Assembly: GCF_041021895.1 (NCBI RefSeq)
Contig: NZ_CP157428.1
Location: forward strand, 1,178,001-1,242,000
Direction: 5' to 3'
Length of the DNA: 64,000 bases
From: Acinetobacter sp. XH1741
GTDB lineage: Bacteria; Pseudomonadota; Gammaproteobacteria; Pseudomonadales; Moraxellaceae
Positions 10,494-18,978 of the stretch are shown piece by piece. The notes beneath the pieces are model-generated. The model was not told the origin of the DNA and searched no databases. It saw only the letters and a program-made list of their open reading frames with translations. Both the position numbers and the translations under genes were made by a program. The stretch's first letter is position 1. Every line of letters starts with the position of its first letter.

Positions 10494-10786
10494 CAGCACT
10501 AACTAAAGCAGACATGGCTGATCATTTAAGTGAGTTAACCAGCTTAAATCGCCGTGAAGCAAAACAAATGGTCGAGTTGTTCTTTGACGAAATTAGCCAA
10601 GCGCTTATCGCGGGTGAACAAGTTAAGCTTTCTGGTTTCGGTAATTTCGAACTTAGAGATAAACGTGAACGTCCAGGACGTAATCCGAAAACGGGTGAAG
10701 AAATTCCGATTTCTGCTCGCCGTGTAGTGACCTTTAGAGCGGGTCAGAAATTTAGACAACGCGTTGGAAATGAGCAGATCGATTGA
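10490..10786 (+). CDS. ihfA: Integration host factor alpha subunit
   Basis: The 98-aa protein is of the HU/IHF family. It starts with [21 protein letters not shown] and has the DNA-bending beta-arm region ([21 protein letters not shown] with the conserved proline). IHF bends DNA at specific sites in the nucleoid, supporting transcription, replication and recombination. The alpha identity rests on its position right after pheT, as in E. coli, and on overall likeness. Its partner ihfB is not in the window. The stop codon lies within the loop of the following terminator. Confidence 0.95.
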   Translation: MTALTKADMADHLSELTSLNRREAKQMVELFFDEISQALIAGEQVKLSGFGNFELRDKRERPGRNPKTGEEIPISARRVVTFRAGQKFRQRVGNEQID

Positions 10787-10799
10787 TCTGCTTTTTTTT
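10773..10799 (+). terminator. Terminator of pheST-ihfA, overlapping the ihfA stop
   Basis: The stem AGCAGATC / GATCTGCT (10773-10780 and 10785-10792) has a GATT loop and eight T. The hairpin uses the last codons of ihfA. Confidence 0.9.
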
Positions 10800-10900
10800 A
10801 TTTATAATTTAGGATTAATTCTAGCTTGTGTTCTGATAAATCCACTTTATAGATAAATCAGATATATTTTTGCTTAAGCTATAAAATTTAGGCGTAAAAA

Positions 10901-10925
10901 AAGAGGACATAATGTCCTCTTTTTT
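10901..10925. terminator. Terminator of the Ala-rich lipoprotein gene
   Basis: The stem AAGAGGAC / GTCCTCTT has A-runs and T-runs on both sides. It lies 20 bases beyond the lipoprotein stop on the minus strand and could also catch read-through from ihfA. Confidence 0.85.
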
Positions 10926-10944
10926 ATCTAATCTAGGATATAGA

Positions 10945-11208
10945 TTAGTGTGCAGCAGAAGCAGCAGCGTCAGTAGCAGCAGCAGCAGCGTCAGAAGCAG
11001 CAACAGCAGCGTCAGAAGCAGCAGCAGTTTCAGAAGCAGCAGCGTCAACAGCAGTAGCAGCTTCAGAAGCAGCAGCAGTAGCTTCAGAAGCAGCAGCTAC
11101 AGCTTCAGATGCAGCAGCAGCAGCTGGAGCTTCTTCTTTCTTAGAACAACCAACGAAAGCTAAAGTAGCAGCAACAGCAGCAGCAACAGCGAATTTTTTG
11201 AATAACAT
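10945..11208 (-). CDS. Small alanine-rich lipoprotein with A-A-S-E/D repeats
   Basis: The 87-aa protein has a lipoprotein signal peptide ending in the lipobox FVGC (Cys at about 21), followed by SKKEEAP. The rest is almost entirely Ala, Ser, Glu, Asp and Thr in repeats such as AASEA, AASDA and ATDAAAS. No aromatic residue occurs in the mature part. The composition suggests a long amphipathic helix, reminiscent of Lpp-type or Ala-rich outer-membrane lipoproteins, but no specific function is claimed. The position after the Cys is Ser, favouring outer-membrane sorting. The reverse-strand frame is Ser-rich and is an artefact of the GCA repeats. A good Shine-Dalgarno (GAGAG) precedes the ATG. Confidence 0.85.
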   Translation of the reverse strand: MLFKKFAVAAAVAATLAFVGCSKKEEAPAAAAASEAVAAASEATAAASEAATAVDAAASETAAASDAAVAASDAAAAATDAAASAAH

Positions 11209-11575
11209 GGCATCACTCTCACAAAAAAAATTTGAGATTAAAAAAACCTAAGTTAGGCTGTTTTGCTTTTATTATTCCTAAACGTAGCTAGGTAACAACG
11301 CATGGAGCAGTCTAACTGGTCTGCCGCTATGCTATCACTGCGAATGTTGAAATACTACTGTCACCTGTCAAAAAAGCGTAGAAAAATCGAAAAAATAGAC
11401 TGTTTTTTAACAGAAAAAAACAATCAATTAGGTGGAATATATTGGAAAAGGCATAAGTAAACTACTAAAAAACCTAATTTTTTTATATTAAAAATATTTG
11501 TTTTCAATTGCTTAAATATATTCTTACATAGGAAAAGACAAAATGTATTTTTGTGTAAAGCTTGTCAACCAAATA
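11209..11575. other. AT-rich intergenic region between lipoprotein gene and rho
   Basis: The 367 bases hold no supportable ORF. The part next to the lipoprotein gene must hold its minus-strand promoter and a 5' leader. The half towards rho is extremely A/T-rich and holds no clear motif that I can name. Confidence 0.5.
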
Positions 11576-11603
11576 AAAAAGCTACTCATGAGAGTAGCTT
11601 TTT
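11576..11603 (-). terminator. Terminator of rho
   Basis: The stem AAAAAGCTACTC / GAGTAGCTTTTT has an ATGA loop, read on the minus strand 17 bases after the rho stop. Confidence 0.9.
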
Positions 11604-11620
11604 GAAGACAATCACTATGA

Positions 11621-12889
11621 TTAAGTTGAAGCTTTACGTTTCATCTGATCAAAGAAATCATCATTTGTTTTGGTTTCTTTCATACGGTCAAGTAAGAATT
11701 CCATAGCAGCCAATTCATCCATAGGGTGAAGAAGTTTGCGAAGGATCCAGACTTTGCGTAATTTATCTTCATCCATTAAACGTTCTTCACGACGTGTGCC
11801 TGATTTCTTAATATTCATGGCAGGGAAGACACGCTTCTCAGCAATACGGCGATCAAGTGTAATTTCTTGGTTACCTGTACCTTTGAATTCTTCGTAAATT
11901 ACGTCATCCATTTTACTGCCAGTTTCAATAAGCGCAGTAGAAATGATTGTTAAAGAACCGCCTTCTTCGATGTTACGAGCAGCACCAAAGAAACGTTTTG
12001 GACGTTCTAATGCGTGTGCATCTACACCACCTGTTAATACCTTACCTGATGAAGGAATCACAGTGTTGTATGCACGAGCTAGACGGGTAATAGAGTCAAG
12101 CAAGATTACAACGTCTTTTTTATGTTCAACTAGACGTTTAGCTTTTTCAATAACCATTTCGGCAACTTGTACGTGACGCGCAGGCGCTTCATCAAATGTT
12201 GAAGCAACAACTTCACCACGTACTGTACGTTCCATTTCAGTTACTTCTTCTGGACGCTCATCAATGAGTAAAACAATAAGGAAAACTTCCGGATTGTTTC
12301 TGACAATTGATTGAGCAATGTTTTGAAGTAACATTGTTTTACCCGCTTTTGGCGGTGCAACAATAATAGAACGTTGACCTTTACCGATTGGTGCAACTAA
12401 GTCGACTACACGTGCAGTCAAATCTTCTGTTGTACCATTACCTAATTCCATTACCAGTTGTTCGGTTGGGAAAAGAGGAGTTAAGTTTTCAAATAAGATT
12501 TTATTACGTGAATTTTCTGGTGTGTCATAGTTAATTTGATTAACTTTGAGCAAAGCAAAATAACGTTCACCTTCTTTCGGAGGGCGAATAGTACCTGTGA
12601 TGGTGTCACCTGTACGCAAGTTAAAGCGTCGGATTTGTGAAGGACTCACATAAATATCATCCGGACCAGCTAAATACGAACCTGCGGCAGAGCGCAAAAA
12701 ACCAAAACCATCAGAGAGAATTTCAAGAACGCCGTCACCAAAAATTTCTTCGCCATTCATTGCATGGCGTTTCAAGATGGCAAAGATAATATCTTGCTTT
12801 CGGTTACGAGCCATACCTTCAAGGCCCATAAATTCAGCAATTTTAATTAGTTCGCCGATTGGTTTTTTCTTGAGTTCAGTTAAGTTCAT
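11621..12889 (-). CDS. rho: Transcription termination factor Rho
   Basis: The 422-aa protein is close to the E. coli length (419). An N-terminal helical and cold-shock-like RNA-binding domain is present ([42 protein letters not shown]). The RecA-like ATPase carries Walker [12 protein letters not shown], Walker [17 protein letters not shown] and the Q-loop/R-loop region [14 protein letters not shown]. The hexamer terminates transcription and silences foreign DNA. It is monocistronic, with a long upstream leader and its own terminator. Confidence 0.98.
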   Translation of the reverse strand: MNLTELKKKPIGELIKIAEFMGLEGMARNRKQDIIFAILKRHAMNGEEIFGDGVLEILSDGFGFLRSAAGSYLAGPDDIYVSPSQIRRFNLRTGDTITGTIRPPKEGERYFALLKVNQINYDTPENSRNKILFENLTPLFPTEQLVMELGNGTTEDLTARVVDLVAPIGKGQRSIIVAPPKAGKTMLLQNIAQSIVRNNPEVFLIVLLIDERPEEVTEMERTVRGEVVASTFDEAPARHVQVAEMVIEKAKRLVEHKKDVVILLDSITRLARAYNTVIPSSGKVLTGGVDAHALERPKRFFGAARNIEEGGSLTIISTALIETGSKMDDVIYEEFKGTGNQEITLDRRIAEKRVFPAMNIKKSGTRREERLMDEDKLRKVWILRKLLHPMDELAAMEFLLDRMKETKTNDDFFDQMKRKAST

Positions 12890-13162
12890 AGGGGTCAGAA
12901 TTAGGAAAGAGTAGAGTGTGGTTTAAAAAGAAGAAAAATCGCTCGCATACAAAAAAGAGTATCGCAATTGTATTTACACAATAACAATTCAGAAGTCTGA
13001 TTAACTGTTTCGAAGAGAAATGTGAAAAAACAATTTCTGTTGCCGAGTGGCGATCTTTATGTTTGTGTCTTGTAAGAAGCCGGACAGAAGACGATTCCCT
13101 TCAGTGCCTCTTGAGCATGCAATATAAGTGAGATCAGCTAATTTGTCAATTTATAGCCGAAA
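12890..13162 (-). promoter_or_regulatory. rho: Long leader/promoter region of rho
   Basis: These 273 bases upstream of rho (minus strand) hold no convincing protein-coding frame. rho mRNA in enterobacteria has a long untranslated leader at which Rho represses itself. A long C-containing leader here is consistent with that, but the control is inferred, not seen. Confidence 0.45.
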
Positions 13163-13192
13163 AAAATACGCTATAAAGGTATAGCGTATTTT
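13163..13192 (-). terminator. Terminator of trxA
   Basis: A perfect 13-bp stem (AAAATACGCTATA / TATAGCGTATTTT) has an AAGG loop and lies 18 bases beyond the trxA stop on the minus strand. Confidence 0.9.
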
Positions 13193-13209
13193 CATCTAAG
13201 CGTTCCGTC

Positions 13210-13536
13210 TTAAACGTTTTCGTCAATGAAGCTAACGAGTTTAGAACGAGGTACAGCGCCAATTTGTTGAGCTACTACTTCACCATTTTTGAAAAGTAAT
13301 AGAGCAGGAATATTACGGATATTGTATTTCACTGCCGTATCTTCGCAAGAAGTCACGTCAACTTTAACGATTTTTACTTTACCAGCATATTCACTTGATA
13401 AATCTTCAAGAACAGGTGCAATTGCTTTACAAGGTGCACACCAACCTGCCCAGAAGTCAACAAGTACAGGTGTTTCAGCGTCTAGAACATCTGCTTGGAA
13501 GTTATCATCAGTTGTATTTACAATAGTCGCAGACAT
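13210..13536 (-). CDS. trxA: Thioredoxin with WCAPC active site
   Basis: The 108-aa protein has the full thioredoxin fold: VLVDFWAGWCAPCKAIAPVLE (active cysteines 33 and 36), the KVDVTSCEDTAVKYNIRNIPALLLFKNG region with the cis-proline, and a C-terminal helix. It reduces protein disulfides in the cytoplasm. The active site reads WCAPC instead of the usual WCGPC; the middle residues tune redox potential. An extra Cys is present at about residue 74. The frame is open further up, but the ATG at 13534-13536 has a good Shine-Dalgarno (TTGGAG), so it is taken as the start. Confidence 0.95.
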   Translation of the reverse strand: MSATIVNTTDDNFQADVLDAETPVLVDFWAGWCAPCKAIAPVLEDLSSEYAGKVKIVKVDVTSCEDTAVKYNIRNIPALLLFKNGEVVAQQIGAVPRSKLVSFIDENV

Positions 13537-13815
13537 GGTACGGCTCCAATTTTTAGAAAAAAGTGCTATCACTATAGGAGAAAATTATCTCTATCAGTAT
13601 TACATAGCTACTTAGTTCAATGTAAGGGTTTGATGCTATTATTCAAGGCTTAACTAAATTTGTCTAATGGATGCTCACGATATCCATCATCGGCTTGTAC
13701 AATCGTTTAACAAATAGAAAAATATCGATGGCTATTAATTGTTGATGAAAATGGCTTTTCAATTGCATTCTTGTGAATTACTCTAGGCGTGAATTGTTAT
13801 GGGTTTAGTTCAATA

Positions 13816-15336
13816 ATGTCTGATTTTCTGATTGATGAAGAATTACTTGCTGCTATAGATATGGGGTCGAACAGTTTTCACCTTGCCATTGCACGGGTAG
13901 ATCATGGTGAAGTTAAAAAAGTGGCTTCAATGTCAGAAAAAGTACAGCTTGCAGCTGGTCTTGATGAAAATAAAAATTTAACAGAAGCAGCTCAGCAACG
14001 TGGATTAGCATGTTTAGCTCGTTTTGTCGGACGTTTAAGTTCTGTTCAACCCAATCGTTTAAGAATTGTGGCAACAAACGCTTTACGTCAGGCCAAAAAT
14101 GGTCATGAGTTTATTCAAAAAGCGGCTGAAATTTTGCCTAAACCGATTGAAATTATTGCAGGACGTGAAGAAGCACGACTGATTTATCTGGGTGTATCCC
14201 ACACGATGGCCAATGGTGGGCGCCGTTTAGTTGTTGATATTGGTGGTGGTTCTACCGAATTTATTATTGGCGAAGAGTTTGAGCCAATTTATACCGAATC
14301 ATTGCAAATGGGATGTGTAGCTTATACAAAAGCCTATTTTGCTGATGGTGAAATCACACAAAAAGCATTTGATAAAGCCGTGGTGGCTGCCCGTAAAGAG
14401 CTTTCAGCGATTGCAACAACTTACAAAATGGAAGGTTGGGATACAGTTGTTGGATCAAGTGGAACTATAAAAGCCTGCCGTCAAATTATGGTGAATATGG
14501 GACTAAGTGATGAACAAGAAAATGTCACTCGCGAAGGTCTCTATAAACTTAAAGATAAGTTGCTTAAGTTCAAAAATATTTCTGAAATTGATTTTGAAGG
14601 ACTTCGGGAAGATCGACGAGCAGTTTTGCCAGCCGGATTGGCAATTTTGTACGCAGTTTTTGAAGTATTGGAAATTGAACATTTGGCATATTCTGATGGT
14701 GCATTACGTGAAGGAGTCATGTATGACCTATTAGGTCGTTTTAAACATGAAGATATCCGAGACCGTAGTGTACAAGCCCTAATGGGCCGTTATAACGCCG
14801 ATCCGAAACAAGCAGAACGAGTTGTAAATACAGCACAACACTTATTTGATGGTGTTGCAAAGCCACTTAATTTAACCAGTGAAGACAGTGACTTACTGCG
14901 CCGTGCAGCCTATTTGCATGAAATTGGTTTAGCAATTAGTCATGGTGGTTATCATCGTCACGGTGCGTATTTATTGCAGCATTCTGATATTCCTGGCTTC
15001 TCACAAATTGACCAAAATCATCTTTCACATTTGGTTGCCCATCATCGCCGTAAATTGCGAAATGATGTAAAAAATGAAATTTTAAAGGCTGGCGGTCATA
15101 AATTACTTTACTTAAGTTTATTACTTCGCCTAGCAGTTTTACTCAACCATAGTCGCAGTGATCAGATGCTTCCTGCCATTGAATTGACCATCATAAATGA
15201 TCAACAATGGCAGCTTAGTGTTTCTGGTGATGCCAAACAATGGCCATTGTTAGTTGCCGACTTGCATGATGAGCAAGAGCAGTTTAAGCATTGGGACATT
15301 GAATTGAATATTCAGTCGGAAAAATTTATCGATTAA
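13816..15336 (+). CDS. ppx: Exopolyphosphatase (Ppx/GppA family)
   Basis: The 506-aa protein has the ASKHA fold signature LLAAIDMGSNSFHLAIARV at the N-terminus and the second phosphate loop LVVDIGGGSTEFIIG. A C-terminal HD-like helical domain follows (LHEIGLAISHGGYHRHGAYLL). It processively releases phosphate from polyphosphate and may also cleave pppGpp. The length matches E. coli Ppx (513). The ATG at 13816 is preferred; a GTG at 13789 would add nine residues without support. It is first gene of a tight run ppx-accA-tilS-proC-yggT. Confidence 0.93.
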   Translation: MSDFLIDEELLAAIDMGSNSFHLAIARVDHGEVKKVASMSEKVQLAAGLDENKNLTEAAQQRGLACLARFVGRLSSVQPNRLRIVATNALRQAKNGHEFIQKAAEILPKPIEIIAGREEARLIYLGVSHTMANGGRRLVVDIGGGSTEFIIGEEFEPIYTESLQMGCVAYTKAYFADGEITQKAFDKAVVAARKELSAIATTYKMEGWDTVVGSSGTIKACRQIMVNMGLSDEQENVTREGLYKLKDKLLKFKNISEIDFEGLREDRRAVLPAGLAILYAVFEVLEIEHLAYSDGALREGVMYDLLGRFKHEDIRDRSVQALMGRYNADPKQAERVVNTAQHLFDGVAKPLNLTSEDSDLLRRAAYLHEIGLAISHGGYHRHGAYLLQHSDIPGFSQIDQNHLSHLVAHHRRKLRNDVKNEILKAGGHKLLYLSLLLRLAVLLNHSRSDQMLPAIELTIINDQQWQLSVSGDAKQWPLLVADLHDEQEQFKHWDIELNIQSEKFID

Positions 15337-15354
15337 AGGGATAATATTCGACCT

Positions 15355-16176
15355 ATGAAAAAATCTACTCAGTCCAAAGCATGGACAACGGTTCAAATTG
15401 CACGTCATCCTGAACGTCCGCAGTTTCTAGATTATGTCGGTGAAATCTTTACAGAGTTTGACGCCTTGCATGGTGATCGTTTGTTTGGTGACGATGGTGC
15501 GATGGTAGGTGGTCTTGCTCGTTTTGACGGTCAACCTGTGATGGTCATTGGACAACACCGTGGTCGTAGTACCCGTGAAAAATTAAAGCATAACTTCGGT
15601 ATGGCGAATCCTGAAGGTTACCGTAAATCTCAGCGTTTATTAGATATGGCTGAGCGTTTTAATCTTCCGGTCTTTACGTTTATTGATACGATGGGTGCAT
15701 ACCCAGGTGTTGGTGCGGAAGAGCGTGGTCAAGCTGAAGCAATTGCAACGAGTCTTGCTCAACTTTCAAGTTTGAAAGTTCCTGTTGTTGCAACAGTATT
15801 GGGTGAAGGCGGTTCTGGTGGTGCTTTAGGTATTGGTGTTGCTGACCGAGTTATTATGCTGTCGCATAGTATTTATTCTGTGATTTCACCTGAAGGCTGC
15901 GCATCTATTTTATGGAAAACTGCTGAAAAAGCAGCTCAAGCCAGTGAAGCTTTAGGTTTAACTGCAGATAAATTACAATCTCTAGGTATTGTTGAATATG
16001 TAGTAGATGAAGGCGAAGGAGCTCATTTAGATCCTGAGCGTGTTATGCAAAATCTAAAAGTAGTTTTGAAGCAAGCTTTAGATGAGTTGCTACCAATGGA
16101 TGCAAATGAACGATGCGAAGCACGTTATCAACGTTTAATGAAGTTTGGCAGCGAAAATTTAGGCATAGCGTCTTAA
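15355..16176 (+). CDS. accA: Acetyl-CoA carboxylase carboxyltransferase alpha subunit, short form
   Basis: The 273-aa protein aligns with AccA from [15 protein letters not shown] onwards, through [15 protein letters not shown] and [20 protein letters not shown] (oxyanion and CoA-binding regions). It forms the carboxyltransferase with zinc-containing AccD and makes malonyl-CoA for fatty-acid synthesis. It lacks about 45 N-terminal residues of E. coli AccA (319 aa), and the ATG at 15355 is 18 bases after the ppx stop. The motif usually reading FIDTPGAYPG is [10 protein letters not shown] here. Both features are probably genus traits; they do not look like damage. Confidence 0.95.
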   Translation: MKKSTQSKAWTTVQIARHPERPQFLDYVGEIFTEFDALHGDRLFGDDGAMVGGLARFDGQPVMVIGQHRGRSTREKLKHNFGMANPEGYRKSQRLLDMAERFNLPVFTFIDTMGAYPGVGAEERGQAEAIATSLAQLSSLKVPVVATVLGEGGSGGALGIGVADRVIMLSHSIYSVISPEGCASILWKTAEKAAQASEALGLTADKLQSLGIVEYVVDEGEGAHLDPERVMQNLKVVLKQALDELLPMDANERCEARYQRLMKFGSENLGIAS

Positions 16177-17516
16177 AGCAGGCTCAACAGTTTTCAGAAA
16201 ATAGTACTTTTCTTATTGGGTGTAGTGGTGGCATGGATTCAATGCTACTACTACATTTAATGGCCCAAATTTTCCCTCAAAAGATTCGAGCAATTTATAT
16301 TGATCATCAACTGCAAGATCAAAGTGCAGAATGGGGGAAATTGGTTGCCAGTCAGACAACAAGTCTAAATATTCCTTATATTATTCAAAAAGTTCAGATT
16401 GCTGATGGGAATCTGGAGGCTCAAGCACGTCAGGTACGTTACCAAGCTTACCAACAACATTTACAGCAAAATGAAATTCTATTACTTGCTCATCATCAGC
16501 AAGATCAAGCTGAAACAGCTATTTTAAGATTATTGTCAGGCACTGGAGTCGATGGGCTTGCGGCGATGCAACCCATTGATTACCGTACGAACATGACGAT
16601 TTGGCGTCCTTTTCTAGATTTAACGCGTGAGCAAATCGCTTGGTGGACTGCTCAACTTGAAGTTAAATATATTGATGATCCAATGAATTATGATACCCAT
16701 TATGACAGGGTATGGTGTCGTGAAGAGCTTTGGCCATTTTTAACAAAACGATTTCCAAAAATGCAGCAGGCTTTGAGCCGAACCAGTTATGTTATGCAGG
16801 ATGCTGCTGAAATTTTAGAAGAAGCCCTCAAAGCGGATTGGCAATATTGTGGTTCAACTGACTATTTAGATTTAATCAAATTGGCAGAGTTATCGGTTGC
16901 TCGGCAGCGCCAGTTACTTTCTGGATGGATGAAAGGTAATGGACAGTATCGGCCAGGGTTCGAGATGGTCGAACGTTTAAAGACCGAAGTTATTGAATCT
17001 AAGTCTGATGCACAAGCAGCTCTACACTGGAACCATTTTTACTATGTCCGTTATCAAAATATACTCTATAGGTTGAGTAAACACATTTATCTTGCTGAAA
17101 CTTTAAATCCGGTTGAAGCTGAACTAGAGCATGCATTTAAATTAAAAGAAGAATGGCAGGCTGCTTCAGGTGTGTTTCATATTAGGTCTAAAGAGTTTGG
17201 TTTAAGTAATTGTTTATTAAATAAAAAATTAAAAGTGCTCCAACGTCAAGGTGGTGAAAAAATTCACTTATATGGTCGTGTTGGGCAATGGCCTTTAAAA
17301 AAAGCAATTCAAGAAGCACATATTTTGCCTTGGCTTCGTCATACAATTCAAATATTAGTCATAGATAATGTTATGCTTGGGGTTTTTACACCGAAAGGAT
17401 TTTGGTTGGCTCAGTCTCCATATTGTGAGGAAGGAGGGTGGCAACCAGATTTAATTTCTCATTCTTGTAATCTGGTAAATGGCGAATATGGTTATGACAA
17501 CAGCAGTGAATTGTAA
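16113..17516 (+). CDS. tilS: tRNA(Ile)-lysidine synthetase
   Basis: The 467-aa protein has an N-terminal PP-loop ATP pyrophosphatase with [13 protein letters not shown] at about residues 38-50 and [20 protein letters not shown] further on. Helical and C-terminal tRNA-binding domains follow. TilS converts C34 to lysidine in tRNA-Ile(CAU), changing both charging and decoding, and is essential. The ATG at 16113 lies inside accA, giving a 64-base overlap. No later start precedes the PP-loop comfortably, so coupling with accA translation is likely. Confidence 0.92.
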   Translation: MRSTLSTFNEVWQRKFRHSVLKQAQQFSENSTFLIGCSGGMDSMLLLHLMAQIFPQKIRAIYIDHQLQDQSAEWGKLVASQTTSLNIPYIIQKVQIADGNLEAQARQVRYQAYQQHLQQNEILLLAHHQQDQAETAILRLLSGTGVDGLAAMQPIDYRTNMTIWRPFLDLTREQIAWWTAQLEVKYIDDPMNYDTHYDRVWCREELWPFLTKRFPKMQQALSRTSYVMQDAAEILEEALKADWQYCGSTDYLDLIKLAELSVARQRQLLSGWMKGNGQYRPGFEMVERLKTEVIESKSDAQAALHWNHFYYVRYQNILYRLSKHIYLAETLNPVEAELEHAFKLKEEWQAASGVFHIRSKEFGLSNCLLNKKLKVLQRQGGEKIHLYGRVGQWPLKKAIQEAHILPWLRHTIQILVIDNVMLGVFTPKGFWLAQSPYCEEGGWQPDLISHSCNLVNGEYGYDNSSEL

Positions 17517-18330
17517 TATCTGTTTTATTGGTGGCGGTAATATGGCCCAAGCACTCATTGGCGGGCTTATTTCCAGAGGATTGCCTCCAACACGTATTAC
17601 CGTTTCAGATCCAGTCGAACAAATCCGCCATTTATTACAAGACAAAGAAGTTCATGTAACACAAGATAATACGGCTGCTATTAAAAATGCAGATGTAGTT
17701 GTTCTTGCTGTAAAACCACAAGTTTTGGCAAATGTTTTACTCCCACTAAAAGGTCTATTGTCGGATAAACTGGTTATTTCAATTATTGCTGGTGCGGAAA
17801 TTAAGACGATATCAAACCTTATTGATAGCGAACGAATTGTACGTGTTATGCCAAATACACCGGCATTAGTTCAAACAGGCGCACATGGTATTTATGCGAC
17901 TGATGTGGTTGGTACCTCTGATCGTGAATTAACGAGTCAGATTTTAGCAGCCACAGGTTTAACAATTTGGGTAAACTCCGAAGCTCAAATTGATGCAGTA
18001 ACAGCAGTTTCTGGCTCAGGTCCGGCTTATTTCTTCTACCTCATGGAAAGTATGATTCGTGCAGGTAAAAATTTAGGGCTTGATGAAAAAGTTGCAACTG
18101 CTTTAACGCTTCAAACAGCATTAGGCGCGGCTCAAATGGCAATTACGAGTTCGAATAGTCCATCTGAGCTACGTAAAAATGTAACTTCACCGAATGGTAC
18201 AACACAAGCTGCACTTGAAGTTTTTGATCGTGCACAAATCTCTCAAAATATTCAATCTGCATTAGCTGCTGCACAGAAACGTAGCCAAGAATTGGCTCAA
18301 GAATTGAGTGACAGTACAAAACAGCTTTAA
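17494..18330 (+). CDS. proC: Pyrroline-5-carboxylate reductase
   Basis: The protein of about 278 aa has a Rossmann NADPH-binding start (ICFIGGGNMAQALIGGLISRG), VVLAVKPQVL and VRVMPNTPALVQTG. The C-terminal dimerisation/substrate domain contains VSGSGPAYFFYLMESM and VTSPNGTTQAALEVF. It catalyses the last step of proline synthesis. The frame has three possible ATGs (17479, 17488, 17494), all inside the end of tilS. The last is chosen because the glycine motif then starts at about residue 12 as in relatives, but there is no clear Shine-Dalgarno for any. Confidence 0.94.
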   Translation: MTTAVNCNICFIGGGNMAQALIGGLISRGLPPTRITVSDPVEQIRHLLQDKEVHVTQDNTAAIKNADVVVLAVKPQVLANVLLPLKGLLSDKLVISIIAGAEIKTISNLIDSERIVRVMPNTPALVQTGAHGIYATDVVGTSDRELTSQILAATGLTIWVNSEAQIDAVTAVSGSGPAYFFYLMESMIRAGKNLGLDEKVATALTLQTALGAAQMAITSSNSPSELRKNVTSPNGTTQAALEVFDRAQISQNIQSALAAAQKRSQELAQELSDSTKQL

Positions 18331-18345
18331 TAGGATAAGACAACT

Positions 18346-18915
18346 ATGGGTGCAAATTCTGCGCTAATTTTTGGAATTTTAATTAACGTCGCGATTTTAT
18401 TGGTCTTTTTCCGTTTTTTAATGCAATTGGCGGCAGTAAGTCCTTATAATCCTGTGGTTTTATCGACAGTAAAGGCGACCAAAATTGTTGATATTTTTGG
18501 CCGAATTTTTCCAACGGTCGCAAAAGGCCGATTTAATTTGGCTGCGTTAGTTCTTTTAATTATTTTATATTTACTGAAAATTTTCGGTGTAATGTATCTT
18601 TCAGGTTCTATGCCAAATAGTCCGATTCATTTAGTGATTTTGACATTTGTGACCATGATTCAGGACTTGATTCGTTTCTGCCGTTATTTAATTTTCGCGA
18701 CAATCATTTTGAGTTGGGTGGTTATGTTTACCCAATCTCGCTCGCCTTATATTGAAGTGATTCAAGATTTGGCAGAACCATTATTAGCGCCGTTCCGTCG
18801 TTTACTGCCTAATATGGGAATGATTGACTTATCTCCAATTTTAGCTTTTTTGGCACTCTATATTGCCGAGATCTTAATGAATGAAGTTGCTAAGGTTTTA
18901 CTAACTGGACTTTAA
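18346..18915 (+). CDS. yggT: YggT-family integral membrane protein
   Basis: The 189-aa protein has two copies of the YggT module. Each has a hydrophobic helix, then a P-Y/P-x-N-P-V-like or S-R-S-P-Y segment (AAVSPYNPVVLSTVKAT and TQSRSPYIEVIQDLAEPLLAPFRRLLP), and another helix. The genes commonly sit beside proC, as here, 15 bases downstream. Proposed roles include ion homeostasis and osmotic response. No biochemical activity can be read from the sequence. It is last gene before a strong terminator. Confidence 0.9.
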   Translation: MGANSALIFGILINVAILLVFFRFLMQLAAVSPYNPVVLSTVKATKIVDIFGRIFPTVAKGRFNLAALVLLIILYLLKIFGVMYLSGSMPNSPIHLVILTFVTMIQDLIRFCRYLIFATIILSWVVMFTQSRSPYIEVIQDLAEPLLAPFRRLLPNMGMIDLSPILAFLALYIAEILMNEVAKVLLTGL

Positions 18916-18927
18916 TTCTGTAAAAGT

Positions 18928-18956
18928 AAAAAAGGGCTGTAATACAGCCCTTTTTT
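18928..18956. terminator. Bidirectional terminator between yggT and polA
   Basis: The stem AAAAGGGCTGT / ACAGCCCTTTT has an AAT loop with flanking A and T runs, placed between convergent genes. Confidence 0.9.
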
Positions 18957-18978
18957 ATTGGATTATTTTATGGATGAC

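Noticed and set aside
10912..11163. Ser-rich plus-strand ORF opposite the lipoprotein gene
   Set aside because: It is the complement of GCA/GCT repeats; it has no Shine-Dalgarno and its low complexity mirrors the real minus-strand gene with signal peptide and lipobox.
18143..18343. Minus-strand ORF in the 3' part of proC
   Set aside because: Shadow of proC; no family resemblance, no ribosome site.
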